DNA from: JBOFOR01 sp051654865
GTDB taxonomy: Bacteria; Bacillota; Clostridia; Peptostreptococcales; Peptostreptococcaceae
Length of the DNA: 64,000 nucleotides
Direction: 5' to 3'
Assembly: GCA_051654865.1 (NCBI GenBank)
Contig: JBOFYV010000053.1
Coordinates: 166,617 to 230,616, forward strand
Shown here: piece after piece, positions 44,752 through 53,859 of the stretch
How the letters are laid out: each line of letters begins with the position of its first letter
How positions within the stretch are numbered: position 1 is the stretch's first letter
Translations under genes and position numbers: made by a program
Notes under the pieces: model-generated
The model's input: the letters and a program-made list of their open reading frames with translations, nothing else
Told to the model about the DNA's origin: nothing
Databases searched by the model: none

Positions 44752-45528
44752 TTAGATTATATCACTCCATATCTTAATAGCCGAGAGAAATATTAGTAAC
44801 GCTAATAGAGGTTTTAATACTTTAGGATTTGATGCCTTTCCTATCTTTGCGCCAAGGGGTGCTGCTATTAAACTTGCACCAACTATAACTATTGCAGGTA
44901 CTAATAATACTTGACCTGTCAATATTTTTGTTCCTGCGGTTCCTATAGCAGATATGAATGTTATTGCTAAAGAATTTGCAATAGTTACTTTAAGTGGTAT
45001 TTTTAGTACTACTAACATAAATGGTACTAATATAAATGCTCCTCCTGCTCCTACAATACCAGAGAAAATTCCTACTATAAATGCTATTATACTAGCTAAC
45101 TTTTTATTAAAATCTTCTTCTTCATATTCTACCGTTTCATTTCCCTTTTGAGGCAATACCATCATTACTGAAGCTATCGTCGCCAAAATAGCAAATACTA
45201 AATTCACTATACTTTGATCAAAAAATGATGAAACATATCCTCCTATCATACTTCCCGTAAGTACACTTATTCCCATATATGTTACAATATCTTTTTCTAA
45301 GAATTCACTTTTTCTATAAGCTATAACACCACTAAATGTGGAGAATAGTACTTGCACAGCTACTATTCCTGTTATTTCATGGGAAGTTAATGGATTTAAT
45401 CCAACTAAAGGAATTACATATAAAAGCATAGGATAATTTATAACAGACCCTCCTATACCCAAAAGACCTGATATAAATGCACCTATTAACCCTATAATAA
45501 ATATTGTTACTATTAATTCTATGCTCAT
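44752..45528 (-). CDS. TauE/SafE family sulfur-compound exporter
   Basis: The 258-residue protein has seven or eight membrane helices and the repeated glycine-rich motifs of the family (GLLGIGGSVINYPML and GIFSGIVGAGGAFILVPFML). It is the last gene of a five-gene operon after TusA, rhodanese, DsrE and a rhodanese/persulfide dioxygenase-like gene. That context argues for export of sulfite or thiosulfate made by oxidation of persulfide. The gap from the preceding gene is 25 bases and AAGGAA precedes the ATG. Confidence 0.9.
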   Translation of the reverse strand: MSIELIVTIFIIGLIGAFISGLLGIGGSVINYPMLLYVIPLVGLNPLTSHEITGIVAVQVLFSTFSGVIAYRKSEFLEKDIVTYMGISVLTGSMIGGYVSSFFDQSIVNLVFAILATIASVMMVLPQKGNETVEYEEEDFNKKLASIIAFIVGIFSGIVGAGGAFILVPFMLVVLKIPLKVTIANSLAITFISAIGTAGTKILTGQVLLVPAIVIVGASLIAAPLGAKIGKASNPKVLKPLLALLIFLSAIKIWSDII

Positions 45529-45553
45529 AAGTATTCCTTCTCTCTAGTATCTC

Positions 45554-46690
45554 TTAATTACTATGTTGAAGAGCGCAACGATTTGGTCCAATCTCAATTT
45601 CTTGCATCTCTTCATCATTCGCGTATGTTTGACCTTTATTTATTTCTATTACTTTTTCAAAATTCGGTGGTGTTTCTTGTTTTGCATTAGATTCTATTGT
45701 GTCTACAAATACTTCTCTAGTTTTATTGTTCATCATATCATTTCTAGATTTAATATTGCCTAGAAGGTCCCCTATATACCCTTCATTATTAACTTCACTA
45801 TCTAAATCCGCAAAATGCCCTGGCAGTACTATAACATCATCATCTATTTTAGATAGTTTTTCATATACTGTACTATATAAGTCATTTGCCCATTCTCTTA
45901 CCTTTCCGCCTAAGTCTGGGCGACCTATACCACCGATAAATAATGTATCTCCTGTGAATATCAATTTATCATTTAATAAAAATGACACACTCCCCGGCGT
46001 ATGTCCTGGTGTTTTTACTGCTAGAGTTCTTACTTTAGCTTTGGCAAAATCTATTCCATCATATTCTTCTAGAGGTAAAAAGTCAAATATCGCTCCTTCT
46101 GATTTCATTATATAATATTTTGCTCCCACCAATTCTGATAATGCCTTACCTCCAGAAATATGGTCTGCATGAAGATGTGTATCTACTATATGTGTAATTT
46201 TTGCATTGCTTTGTTTTGCTATTTCATCATAAACATTATAAAATCTGCTTGCATCTATTACTAAGGCTTCTTCACCCGATTGTATCATATAAGACAAGCA
46301 TCCTTTACCAACTCTCATAAATTGTATTACTTTTATATCTTCATCATCATATACTACTGTTTGGTATAACTCTTCACTCCATGACTTCATTCCGCCCTTT
46401 AAGTATCCTATATTATCTAGACCTTCCTCGGCTAACATATTAGCAACAAAAGCTGACGATCCTTCTTTTGCACATACTACTAATATTTCTTTATCTGTTG
46501 GTAATTCATCTAATATATCTTCAACACCATCTAATAAGTCAAAGTATGGTATGTTTAAAGAAGTTATATTCTCGCCTTGTATCTTCCAATCATTATAATC
46601 GCTATTATTTCTAACATCCAAAATAAATAACTCTTCTTTATTTAATATTTTGTTTACAACATCTTTACTTGGAACTAACTTTGGATTCAT
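45554..46690 (-). CDS. Rhodanese-metallo-beta-lactamase fusion, persulfide dioxygenase-like
   Basis: Residues 1-110 are a rhodanese domain with LFILDVRNNSDY and an active loop VCAKEGSS (Cys 73). Residues about 115-330 are a metallo-beta-lactamase domain with HLHADH (172-177), TPGHTPGS, FTGDTLFIGGIGRPDL and LPGHF, the pattern of ETHE1/CstB-like persulfide dioxygenases. The order (rhodanese first) is inverted relative to CstB. It should act on low-molecular-weight persulfides in the cytoplasm. How an O2-dependent enzyme serves a likely anaerobe is open; it may act in oxygen defence. GGGGGG precedes the ATG. Confidence 0.9.
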   Translation of the reverse strand: MNPKLVPSKDVVNKILNKEELFILDVRNNSDYNDWKIQGENITSLNIPYFDLLDGVEDILDELPTDKEILVVCAKEGSSAFVANMLAEEGLDNIGYLKGGMKSWSEELYQTVVYDDEDIKVIQFMRVGKGCLSYMIQSGEEALVIDASRFYNVYDEIAKQSNAKITHIVDTHLHADHISGGKALSELVGAKYYIMKSEGAIFDFLPLEEYDGIDFAKAKVRTLAVKTPGHTPGSVSFLLNDKLIFTGDTLFIGGIGRPDLGGKVREWANDLYSTVYEKLSKIDDDVIVLPGHFADLDSEVNNEGYIGDLLGNIKSRNDMMNNKTREVFVDTIESNAKQETPPNFEKVIEINKGQTYANDEEMQEIEIGPNRCALQHSN

Positions 46691-46721
46691 ATATTTCCCC
46701 CCCTAATAATGACTCGCTAAT

Positions 46722-47117
46722 TTAGAACGTTAACACTACATCAGCATCTGATGCATTTTGTAAGAATGCTACTGCTCCAGCTGTTTCTACCCCCTCTATA
46801 AACTCATCAATGTTCAAATTCATTATATCTAAAGTCATCTGGCAAAGTATAAATTTAACACCTAAATCACTTGCCATTTCAACCAATTCATTTATGGTTG
46901 GCGCTTTAGCTTCTTTTAATCCTTCTACTAGGTTTTCTTTACCTTTTGGAAGTTCTAATTCATTAATCATTTCTTTGTGTATCATTTTAACACCATCAAA
47001 TGTACAGAATATACTAACCTCTGCATTTGTTGTTGCACCTGCTACTGCAATATTTAATACTTTGTACGCTGTAAATATATCTGCATTACTTGCTATTATT
47101 GAAATCTTTTTTAGCAT
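46722..47117 (-). CDS. DsrE/DsrF-like sulfur relay protein
   Basis: The 131-residue protein has the DsrE/DrsH fold pattern: KKISIIASNADIF, GATTNAEVSIFCTFDGV, LGVKFILCQMTLDIMNLN and a final EGVETAGAVAFLQNA. It is similar in layout to the C-terminal domain of the multidomain reductase at 33629-36100, which has matching FIEGVE and GGVASYL blocks. Cys in CQMTLD is the likely sulfur carrier. It lies in the middle of the persulfide operon, 31 bases before the next gene. Confidence 0.88.
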   Translation of the reverse strand: MLKKISIIASNADIFTAYKVLNIAVAGATTNAEVSIFCTFDGVKMIHKEMINELELPKGKENLVEGLKEAKAPTINELVEMASDLGVKFILCQMTLDIMNLNIDEFIEGVETAGAVAFLQNASDADVVLTF

Positions 47118-47144
47118 ATATTTTCCCCCCTATTTTATATTTAA

Positions 47145-47423
47145 TTACTCTGGTATTACATTGTATACTTTATTAAATCCATACTTTACTAAAGTTTTTG
47201 CTGCCATTTCACTTCTTTTGCCTGATCTACAAATTACAAAGTATACTTTATTTTTATCTAGCTGTTGAGTAGCTCTTTCAATTTGGCCTAAAGGTATATT
47301 TATTGCTTGTGGCAAATGACCTTGGCTATATTCATCTACCTCTCTTACATCTATTAATACACTATTATTATCAAACCTAGATAATAACTCCCTTTGCCTA
47401 ATTGTTTCAAATTGTGCTCCCAT
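47145..47423 (-). CDS. Single-domain rhodanese
   Basis: The 92-residue protein has VLIDVREVDEYSQGHLP and the active loop ICRSGKRS with Cys 65. It is a cytoplasmic sulfurtransferase, second gene of the persulfide operon. It sits 11 bases after the TusA gene and 27 before the DsrE gene. GGCGGTGA precedes the ATG. Confidence 0.93.
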   Translation of the reverse strand: MGAQFETIRQRELLSRFDNNSVLIDVREVDEYSQGHLPQAINIPLGQIERATQQLDKNKVYFVICRSGKRSEMAAKTLVKYGFNKVYNVIPE

Positions 47424-47434
47424 TTAATCACCGC

Positions 47435-47662
47435 CTAATTTTTTTTAATGTAGTGATGCAATACTTCTCCATTTTCATATAACTTAATGTATTCATTTCC
47501 TGTTGTCTCACACCATGCTTTAAAGTCATTTACTGAACCTTTATCTGTAGCTATTACTTCTATAACTTCACCTTCATTCATATTCTTTAGTGCTTTGTTT
47601 GTTTTTACTATAGGCATTGGACAAACCAGTCCACTACAGTCTAGAGTTAATTTTACTTCCAT
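47435..47662 (-). CDS. TusA-type sulfur carrier protein
   Basis: The 75-residue protein shows LDCSGLVCPMPIVKT, with the sulfur-carrying cysteine in the CPxP motif (Cys 14) and an extra Cys 9 typical of the family. It receives sulfane sulfur from rhodanese-type partners and delivers it to acceptors. It is the first gene of the five-gene persulfide operon. GGAGGAG precedes the ATG. In the 100 bases upstream I see no Crp/Fnr-like dyad of the kind found at the other sulfur locus. Confidence 0.94.
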   Translation of the reverse strand: MEVKLTLDCSGLVCPMPIVKTNKALKNMNEGEVIEVIATDKGSVNDFKAWCETTGNEYIKLYENGEVLHHYIKKN

Positions 47663-47776
47663 ATATCTCTCCTCCTCTTTTTCTTTTTTTATTATATATG
47701 TTATAAGGATTGTTCAATATTCAATTTAACTATAAAACTCATATATATACGATATAATCATTTTACAATCAAAAAA

Positions 47777-47826
47777 AATATCCAAGCATAATATACTCTA
47801 CTTTTAGTATATTATGCTTGGATATT
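47777..47826 (-). terminator. 21-bp terminator after the MnmH-like rhodanese gene
   Basis: Perfect 21-base arms (47777-47797 and 47806-47826) with an 8-base loop overlap the stop at 47825 and are followed on the minus strand by eight T residues. It is a strong terminator. Confidence 0.9.
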
Positions 47827-48220
47827 ATTTATCTATATATGCTGTGGATGAATCTATAGTTACAATGCCTCCCTTTAGAACCTTTGCATCAATACCTAAT
47901 GCTTTTGCATAAATCCACATTGTAGGACTTCTTAGTCTTCCCTTTGAGCAAGCTACAACTATTTTATCTTGCTTATTATTTGATATTTCTATTAATTGTT
48001 GCTTAATATTTTTTATATTCTTTATCATTCCATATATTATAACTAACTCTGCTATTAGTAAATATTTATGAAGAAAGTCATGCTCTTTTTTTTCAATTAT
48101 TGGTATATTATATTTTAATATTTTATTTTTAATGTATTCTTCTTTTGTTCTAGTATCTATGATTATCTCATCTGAAATATCATCATATTTAATTAAGTAT
48201 TTAGAGAATAATAATGTCAT
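47825..48220 (-). CDS. MnmH-like rhodanese domain protein
   Basis: The 131 residues resemble the rhodanese half of tRNA 2-selenouridine synthase (MnmH/SelU): IIIDTRTKEEY, YNIPI, VVACSKGRLRSPTMW with the active Cys, then KVLKGGIVTID. The P-loop half of MnmH is absent, because the protein ends right after this domain at a strong terminator. It could act as a split MnmH subunit or as a plain sulfurtransferase. The ATG at 48220 has no ribosome binding site. AGAGGTGA lies 6 bases before an in-frame ATA at 48241, where the extension LTLDRF matches the usual MnmH start, so translation may begin there. Confidence 0.72.
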   Translation of the reverse strand: MTLLFSKYLIKYDDISDEIIIDTRTKEEYIKNKILKYNIPIIEKKEHDFLHKYLLIAELVIIYGMIKNIKNIKQQLIEISNNKQDKIVVACSKGRLRSPTMWIYAKALGIDAKVLKGGIVTIDSSTAYIDK

Positions 48221-48341
48221 AAATCGATCTAAAGTAAGTATGTTATTTCACCTCTTTAATTTGTTTTTTCATATTGTATCATATAAGTGTGATTTAATTA
48301 AGTACTTGTTAATATATAAAAATAAATTAAACTTAAATTAA

Positions 48342-50096
48342 TCATATTGAATACTTTTCCTTTAATTTTAATATTTTATATACACTTTCGTCTATTCTAG
48401 ATTCATCAATAACGTTATTTTCTACAGCTGATTTTATTTCATCTATCACTCTCTTTGTTATCTCAACGTCATTGCCTATAAGTATTATATCTACTCCAGC
48501 TTGGATACTTTTTATACTAGCTTCTTTTACACTATAGTTTTGAGTAATTGCCCCCATATTGATATCATCAGTTATTACTACACCCTTGAACCCTAAATCT
48601 TTTTTCAAAATATCAGTTATTACTTTCTTAGACAAGGTAGAAGGATTTTGATGGTCAATTTTATCTAGTATAATATGAGATATCATAACTACATCACAAT
48701 TTTTGTCTATAGCTTTTTTAAATGGGATAAATTCAAACTTATTAAGCTCACTCAACTCTTTAGTTACAATTGGTAGACCAATGTGTGAATCAACATCTGT
48801 ATCTCCATGTCCCGGAAAATGTTTGACTGTTGGTATAACATTGGCATCTTCTAATCCTTTCATAGTAGCAATCCCCATTTTTGATACTGTATCTTCATTT
48901 GATCCAAATGCTCTATCACCTATTACTGTATTTTGGGGATTACTATATATATCTAGAACTGGTGCATGATCCATATTTATTCCTAACTCTTTTAATGTCT
49001 TTCCAATGTCGTTTCCATTTTTATAAGCATATTTTGTATCATTAGTATCTCCAACTGATTTAGCTTTTGGAAATTTTTTAGTATCATTAGGAACTCTACT
49101 TACTCTACCACCTTCTTCATCTATAGATATAAATGGTGGTATGTCCTTGTTTAAATTCTTAATATCTTTAGTAAGTGTTTTTAATTGCTTAGAAGTTTCT
49201 ATATTTCTACCAAATAATATTACTCCCCCTACTTTTAAATCTTCTAACAATGTAGTTACTTCACTATTTACTACATTTCCATTAAACCCTGCTATTATGA
49301 TTTGACCTATTTTTTCTTCTAAGGTCATCGATGCTATTCTTTCTTTTATATGATTTTTATATAATCCAATTAATATGTTATCTTTATTTATTTTTATTGA
49401 AACAGTATTTAGACCTTTTTGTAATGTGTATAATGTAGATTTGCCTTGAGATGATTTATCGATTAATGTCCAATCTTTTTTTAATAATTCCTCTATGTAC
49501 AAATGATTTTCATCCATCTGCATATCTATACCCTTGATTCTATATCCTGTACTTTTTTCTATGTTATCTAAGTCTAGTTTATAGTTTCTTTCTAGTGCAT
49601 TGATTGGTACTGGTAGTTCTTTTAATATAGAGCACTCCTTATATTCATTTGTTGGATCATATATATACTTTAATTCTCCGTAATTATCTGAAAAACTAAT
49701 ACAAGTCGTACCCACTCCTATTATACCTAATATTATTGTAACTATTTTTTTATATCTACTACATTTAATTTTTTCTTCAAAAACTAATATCATACTTATA
49801 ACTGTTAGTATTGGTGTTATGATACTATCAACGTTATTATTTGCATATACAGCGTATATACCTATGTATATACTCATTATGATTTCAAAACTTGTTATAC
49901 TAAAACGCTTTCTAGTTTTAATTAAAAATGACTCCACTATTACTAATAATATAATCATTGGTAAAACAACATAGTACTGTATATCTATATTATAAAGATA
50001 TACTATAAGTGGTCTTATCCATCCAAAAGTTATTAAAAATATTAGTGCAGCTAAATTTGAAATTAGGCTAGTTCTTTTCTCTAATATTTTTTCCAA
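48342..50096 (-). CDS. NagZ-like beta-N-acetylhexosaminidase (GH3), membrane-anchored
   Basis: The 584-residue protein starts with about five membrane helices (to about 130), then a linker domain, then a glycoside hydrolase family 3 domain (about 250-570). Key blocks are GGVILFGRN, ISIDEEGGRVSR, the NagZ signature KHFPGHGDTDVDSH with the catalytic His/Asp loop, and the nucleophile Asp in VVITDDINMGAI. It should trim GlcNAc from peptidoglycan fragments outside the cell. The multi-helix N-terminus is longer than the single lipoprotein anchor usual for Gram-positive NagZ. TTG is the start, preceded by GGGGGGAT. Confidence 0.9.
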   Translation of the reverse strand: MEKILEKRTSLISNLAALIFLITFGWIRPLIVYLYNIDIQYYVVLPMIILLVIVESFLIKTRKRFSITSFEIIMSIYIGIYAVYANNNVDSIITPILTVISMILVFEEKIKCSRYKKIVTIILGIIGVGTTCISFSDNYGELKYIYDPTNEYKECSILKELPVPINALERNYKLDLDNIEKSTGYRIKGIDMQMDENHLYIEELLKKDWTLIDKSSQGKSTLYTLQKGLNTVSIKINKDNILIGLYKNHIKERIASMTLEEKIGQIIIAGFNGNVVNSEVTTLLEDLKVGGVILFGRNIETSKQLKTLTKDIKNLNKDIPPFISIDEEGGRVSRVPNDTKKFPKAKSVGDTNDTKYAYKNGNDIGKTLKELGINMDHAPVLDIYSNPQNTVIGDRAFGSNEDTVSKMGIATMKGLEDANVIPTVKHFPGHGDTDVDSHIGLPIVTKELSELNKFEFIPFKKAIDKNCDVVMISHIILDKIDHQNPSTLSKKVITDILKKDLGFKGVVITDDINMGAITQNYSVKEASIKSIQAGVDIILIGNDVEITKRVIDEIKSAVENNVIDESRIDESVYKILKLKEKYSI

Positions 50097-50234
50097 CTTA
50101 TCCCCCCCTTTTATATAGCTATAGTTTAATTATAGCTCATTACATACGTATTAAATAATTTTTCGCATAGAAATATATATCAAGCTAAAAATAAGTAGTA
50201 ACCTATTTATTTATGAAAGGAATGATATTTATTT

Positions 50235-51230
50235 ATGAAACTACATCACATAAAAAAGATTAAAATCCATAAAATTTTAGATAAAAATATTTATAAAAAT
50301 ACTCCAATAGCTGTATCAGGTGTATCCCTAGCACTTATGAGTATAACTACTGCGTGGGTAGATGTTGGTAGTAATTTTTTTAGGCACTTTGGTATTTTCT
50401 TTACGTGTGTAGCTATTGGTTTGTTATTAGTAAAAGCTATACTTCACCCTAAGGATGTCTTATCTGAAATTAAACATCCTTTTATCGGAACATTTTATCC
50501 TACAATTGCTATGACCCTTATGGTTGTTTCTTCTTATGTAGTTCAATATTCAAAACCATTTGCTCAGTTTATTTGGATATTTGCAATAATACTTCATTTA
50601 GTTTTTGATATTATATTTTTATTGGCTAGATTTAAAGATTTTAAATTTGAGTATATTGTTCCAAGTTGGTATATCTTAACTGTAGGATTAGGTGTTGGTG
50701 CTGTTACTGGTTCTCCTATTGGGTTTATTAATGTAGCAAAGTTTACTTTTTATTATGCATTTATATGGTATTTAGTCTTATTACCTATAATGTTATATAG
50801 AGTGTTTAAGGTGGGTCATATAAGTAAGGCTAAAGAAACATCCCTTATGATAATTGGTGCTCCCGCTAATATTTGTCTTGCCGGATATTTAGGAGTATTT
50901 AATGTTAAATCTAATGTATTGGTTAATTTTATATTACTTTTAGCTGTACTTAATATGTTATATGATTATTATATACTGCCTAGATTACTTAGGCTTAAAT
51001 TTTCACCAGCTTTAGCTCCTCTTACATTTCCTATGTGTATAGGTGCAGTTGCTATGCAAAGGTATTATAAGTATTTAGTTGAATTAAATTCACCTTATAC
51101 TGATTTTATAAGAGAGGTTTATTTTTTCCAATTATTAATTGCTACTCTTATTACAGGATATGTTGTTTATAAGTTGTGTGAGTCTTTTGTCTATACCGTT
51201 AAAGAGCATTTAATAGACAATAAGATATAG
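50235..51230 (+). CDS. TDT (TehA/SLAC1-like) transporter
   Basis: The 331-residue protein has ten membrane helices and the layout of the tellurite-resistance/dicarboxylate transporter family (TPIAVSGVSLALMSITTAW at the start, FIGTFYPTIAMTLMV, PSWYILTVGLGVGAVTG). Family members are anion channels or dicarboxylate exporters; the substrate here is unknown. It is divergent from the NagZ-like gene. AAAGGAATG precedes the ATG. No terminator hairpin was clear after the stop. Confidence 0.88.
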   Translation: MKLHHIKKIKIHKILDKNIYKNTPIAVSGVSLALMSITTAWVDVGSNFFRHFGIFFTCVAIGLLLVKAILHPKDVLSEIKHPFIGTFYPTIAMTLMVVSSYVVQYSKPFAQFIWIFAIILHLVFDIIFLLARFKDFKFEYIVPSWYILTVGLGVGAVTGSPIGFINVAKFTFYYAFIWYLVLLPIMLYRVFKVGHISKAKETSLMIIGAPANICLAGYLGVFNVKSNVLVNFILLLAVLNMLYDYYILPRLLRLKFSPALAPLTFPMCIGAVAMQRYYKYLVELNSPYTDFIREVYFFQLLIATLITGYVVYKLCESFVYTVKEHLIDNKI

Positions 51231-51385
51231 TACTCGCTATATCTTATTAAGCCCTTATTTTGTTTTTGTATTTTTCCTTCTTGTCTAATTTATGGATTAT
51301 TTTCCTGTAATTAGTAAATACTAATATAAATTATTAATTAAACTTATATCACTTTTATGTTTATAAGCTTAACCTTGGAGGAAAT

Positions 51386-52693
51386 ATGAGAATATTAAAA
51401 ATTTCTTTTATTTTTATATTAATATCACTTTTACTTACTTTTATATCCTTAGGTAAAGAAAAAGAAACTATTAATTATAAATTCGATAAAAATAATGACT
51501 TAAGTATGTATATAGCTACTGATATACACTACTTATCAGACAAGCTAACTGATAATAAATCTGCCTTTGATAAATATGTAACTGCTGGTGATGGCAAGCA
51601 ACTCTTTTATATTAATGAAATATTTGATGCTTTTACAGACACTATAAAAAATAACAAGCCAAATATCCTTATTTTAAGTGGCGACCTTACTAATAATGGA
51701 GAACTTGAAAGTCATATAGACTTAACTAAAAAACTTTCATCTATTGAAGCGTCCGGAACAAACGTATATGTTATTCCTGGTAATCATGATATTTCTAACC
51801 CTTGGGCTAGAAAATTTGTAGAGGATAAACAACAGGTAACTGATAGTATAAATGAAGATGAATTTAGAAGTATGTACTCTGATTTTGGTTTTGATAATGC
51901 TGTACTTGAAGATGATGATAGCCTTAGCTATTTGGCTACACCTAGTGAAAAGGTATGGCTATTGATGCTAGACACTAACAACTACAAAACTAATACTACG
52001 CTCGGATATCCTAAAATGGAAGGTTCTATTAGTAAAAGTACTCTTAAGTGGATCGAAAAGTGTATATCTTTAGCCAATAAGCAAGGGGCTAAAATAATTC
52101 CAGTAATGCATCATAGTATTATGAATCATAATGATGTTTATTATGACGGGTACACTTTAGATGATAACAATAAATTAATAGAAGTTTTCAAAAACAACAA
52201 CATAGATTTTGTTTTAAGTGGTCATGTACATGTTCAAAATATTGCATTAAACAAAGATAACAATAATAACCTATATGATATAGCTACTGGCTCTTTAGCT
52301 GTTTATCCTCATAAATTTGGACAGCTTAATTATACTAGTAATGATAATAACTTTGTGTACAAGACCTCCAGTGTAGAGGTTAGCGATAAAGTTTTAAATA
52401 ACTTTGATAAGTATTCTAGAGATTTCTTTGGTAATTCTATTTATAACATGTATTATAAAAAATTAAGTACATACGAAAATCTATCAAATGAAAATATAGA
52501 TTTAATGGCTAAAACTATGAGAACTTTAAATTTAAATTATTATGCAGGCATTGATAATAATCTATCTGATGGTAGTATTAATCATGAAGACTTTTCGTTA
52601 TTATTAAACTATTCTAATGATTTTTTAAGAAATTATATTAATAGCATTACCACACCGAGTAGTATAGATAATAACTATCTAGAAATTAATTAA
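51386..52693 (+). CDS. Exported metallophosphoesterase
   Basis: The 435-residue protein begins with a signal peptide or signal anchor (residues 1-22) and has the calcineurin-like motifs ATDIHYL, ILSGDLTNNGE, IPGNHDI, VMHHS and LSGHVHVQ, giving the full two-metal site. The C-terminal 130 residues are helical and specific to related clostridial proteins. It is probably an extracellular phosphodiesterase or phosphatase, substrate unknown. GGAGGAAAT precedes the ATG and a strong hairpin follows. Confidence 0.92.
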   Translation: MRILKISFIFILISLLLTFISLGKEKETINYKFDKNNDLSMYIATDIHYLSDKLTDNKSAFDKYVTAGDGKQLFYINEIFDAFTDTIKNNKPNILILSGDLTNNGELESHIDLTKKLSSIEASGTNVYVIPGNHDISNPWARKFVEDKQQVTDSINEDEFRSMYSDFGFDNAVLEDDDSLSYLATPSEKVWLLMLDTNNYKTNTTLGYPKMEGSISKSTLKWIEKCISLANKQGAKIIPVMHHSIMNHNDVYYDGYTLDDNNKLIEVFKNNNIDFVLSGHVHVQNIALNKDNNNNLYDIATGSLAVYPHKFGQLNYTSNDNNFVYKTSSVEVSDKVLNNFDKYSRDFFGNSIYNMYYKKLSTYENLSNENIDLMAKTMRTLNLNYYAGIDNNLSDGSINHEDFSLLLNYSNDFLRNYINSITTPSSIDNNYLEIN

Positions 52694-52739
52694 TACCTAC
52701 TTAACATTATCTATTATTAGGAATTACATTTAATAATTA

Positions 52740-52765
52740 GACCCTGTCAGTTTTATGACAGGGTC
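52740..52765. terminator. Terminator after the metallophosphoesterase gene
   Basis: GACCCTGTCA and its complement pair across 6 bases, followed by CTTTGG. It lies between convergent genes and may serve both. Confidence 0.8.
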
Positions 52766-52778
52766 CTTTGGTTAAAGT

Positions 52779-52985
52779 TTATATTAATCTCCACACCCCG
52801 GTTTTAGGGCTTATGAATAAGTCTTTTTTATATTTTAGTACTGTTTCTGCTTCATAGCTTGATTTTACTAATCCTTGATGTATTAGTACTTTTGCTATTT
52901 TACCTGTTCTCATTTCTTCTTTTTCATTTAGTAGTTCTACTATTTTTTCTACTATTTCATCCATTTGTTCTTCACTGTACTTCAT
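52779..52985 (-). CDS. Hypothetical protein, 68 aa, possible winged helix
   Basis: The product has two N-terminal helices (SEEQMDEIVEKIVELLNEKE) and a C-terminal strand pair (LFISPKTGVWRLI), which resembles a small winged-helix or HARE-HTH-like module, but I cannot assign a family. AAAGGAGAAGG precedes the ATG. It is the first of several small nucleic-acid-related genes on this strand. Confidence 0.7.
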   Translation of the reverse strand: MKYSEEQMDEIVEKIVELLNEKEEMRTGKIAKVLIHQGLVKSSYEAETVLKYKKDLFISPKTGVWRLI

Positions 52986-53035
52986 TATCCTTCTCCTTTT
53001 GTACGTGTTAATTAGCTTTATACAATAACATTTTT

Positions 53036-53080
53036 ATAAGCCAATAAACTAGGTTTAGCTTCTAGTATTTATTGGCTTAT
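53036..53080 (-). terminator. Terminator after the 86-aa protein gene
   Basis: ATAAGCCAATAAA and its complement pair across a 19-base loop that itself contains a CTAG/CTAG pairing, just past the stop at 53092. Confidence 0.7.
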
Positions 53081-53091
53081 ATTTGAAATTA

Positions 53092-53352
53092 CTATTTATT
53101 ATTATTTTTAGGTCTTAAGTCTGATTGACTTAGGTGCTTTTTTATGATGTATGTAGTACCATCTTTTTTATATTCTGCTTCATATGAGTATCCGTATTTT
53201 TCTATTTCATAGAAATCTAGTATCTTAACTGCATCTCCTGATTTTAGTGATATATTTTTCGTATATGTTTCACTTCCATCTACGTGTGCCTTTATTCTTC
53301 TGTCTTTTGCTAAATATGCTACATCGTTTATTTCAAATTCTCTTTTTATCAT
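53092..53352 (-). CDS. Hypothetical protein, 86 aa, SH3-like
   Basis: The protein looks all-beta: KREFEINDVAYLAKD, SLKSGDAVKILDFYEIEKYGYSYEAEY and TTYIIKKHLSQSDLRP, a pattern like small SH3-fold proteins with a GDAVKI turn. I do not recognise a named family. AAGGAG precedes the ATG and a terminator follows. Confidence 0.72.
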   Translation of the reverse strand: MIKREFEINDVAYLAKDRRIKAHVDGSETYTKNISLKSGDAVKILDFYEIEKYGYSYEAEYKKDGTTYIIKKHLSQSDLRPKNNNK

Positions 53353-53461
53353 AATTTCTCCTTAGTTATATGCATTTTTGCATACTGTATCTATATATTA
53401 TACACTTTAACTACAATTAATGCTAATTAAAAAATAAAATATAAAGAGATTTTATTATACC

Positions 53462-53683
53462 TTATATATCCATTTCATTTAATAATACTTTAAGAGCTTT
53501 TAATTCTTCTATTGATAATGTAATTCCTTTTCCCATTTTTTCATGCCCTGGTGACCAATCTCTTAGGTCATACTTTGGTTCTCTATCATTCCAACTAACT
53601 AGATTTAGTTCTTTAGTCCATCCTGATTTTGTTTCTGATACTGCACCTAGTTCTTTTACTACGTCATATTTAATTCCAGCCAT
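53462..53683 (-). CDS. YdbC/PC4-like single-stranded nucleic-acid binding protein
   Basis: The 73-residue protein matches the YdbC branch of the PC4/Sub1 family: GWTKELNLVSWNDREPKYDLRDWSP and EKMGKGITLSIEELKAL. Related proteins bind single-stranded DNA or RNA as dimers through this beta-sheet and are very conserved in Firmicutes. AAAGGAGA precedes the ATG. Confidence 0.92.
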   Translation of the reverse strand: MAGIKYDVVKELGAVSETKSGWTKELNLVSWNDREPKYDLRDWSPGHEKMGKGITLSIEELKALKVLLNEMDI

Positions 53684-53823
53684 TTATGTATTCTCCTTTT
53701 ATATATATTAATTCTACTCTTTGACTATTTCCTTTATATTATTCATACTTTACTTCAACTATTATACCTAATTTATACATCCTATAGCAATGCTTAGTTA
53801 TTATTAATTAATACATATATACA

Positions 53824-53855
53824 AAAGACCCTATCACTAAAATGATAAGGTCTTT
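53824..53855 (-). terminator. Terminator after the 237-aa unknown gene
   Basis: AAAGACCCTATCA pairs with TGATAAGGTCTTT (one mismatch) across 6 bases, just past the stop at 53860. Confidence 0.75.
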
Positions 53856-53859
53856 ATAT

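Noticed and set aside
46810..47268. Plus-strand frame of 152 codons
   Set aside because: It is antisense to the DsrE and rhodanese genes, both of which have complete motifs.
50117..50137. Inverted repeat AGCTATA/TATAGCT between divergent genes
   Set aside because: The arms are only 7 bases in very AT-rich sequence, with nothing to link it to a regulator.
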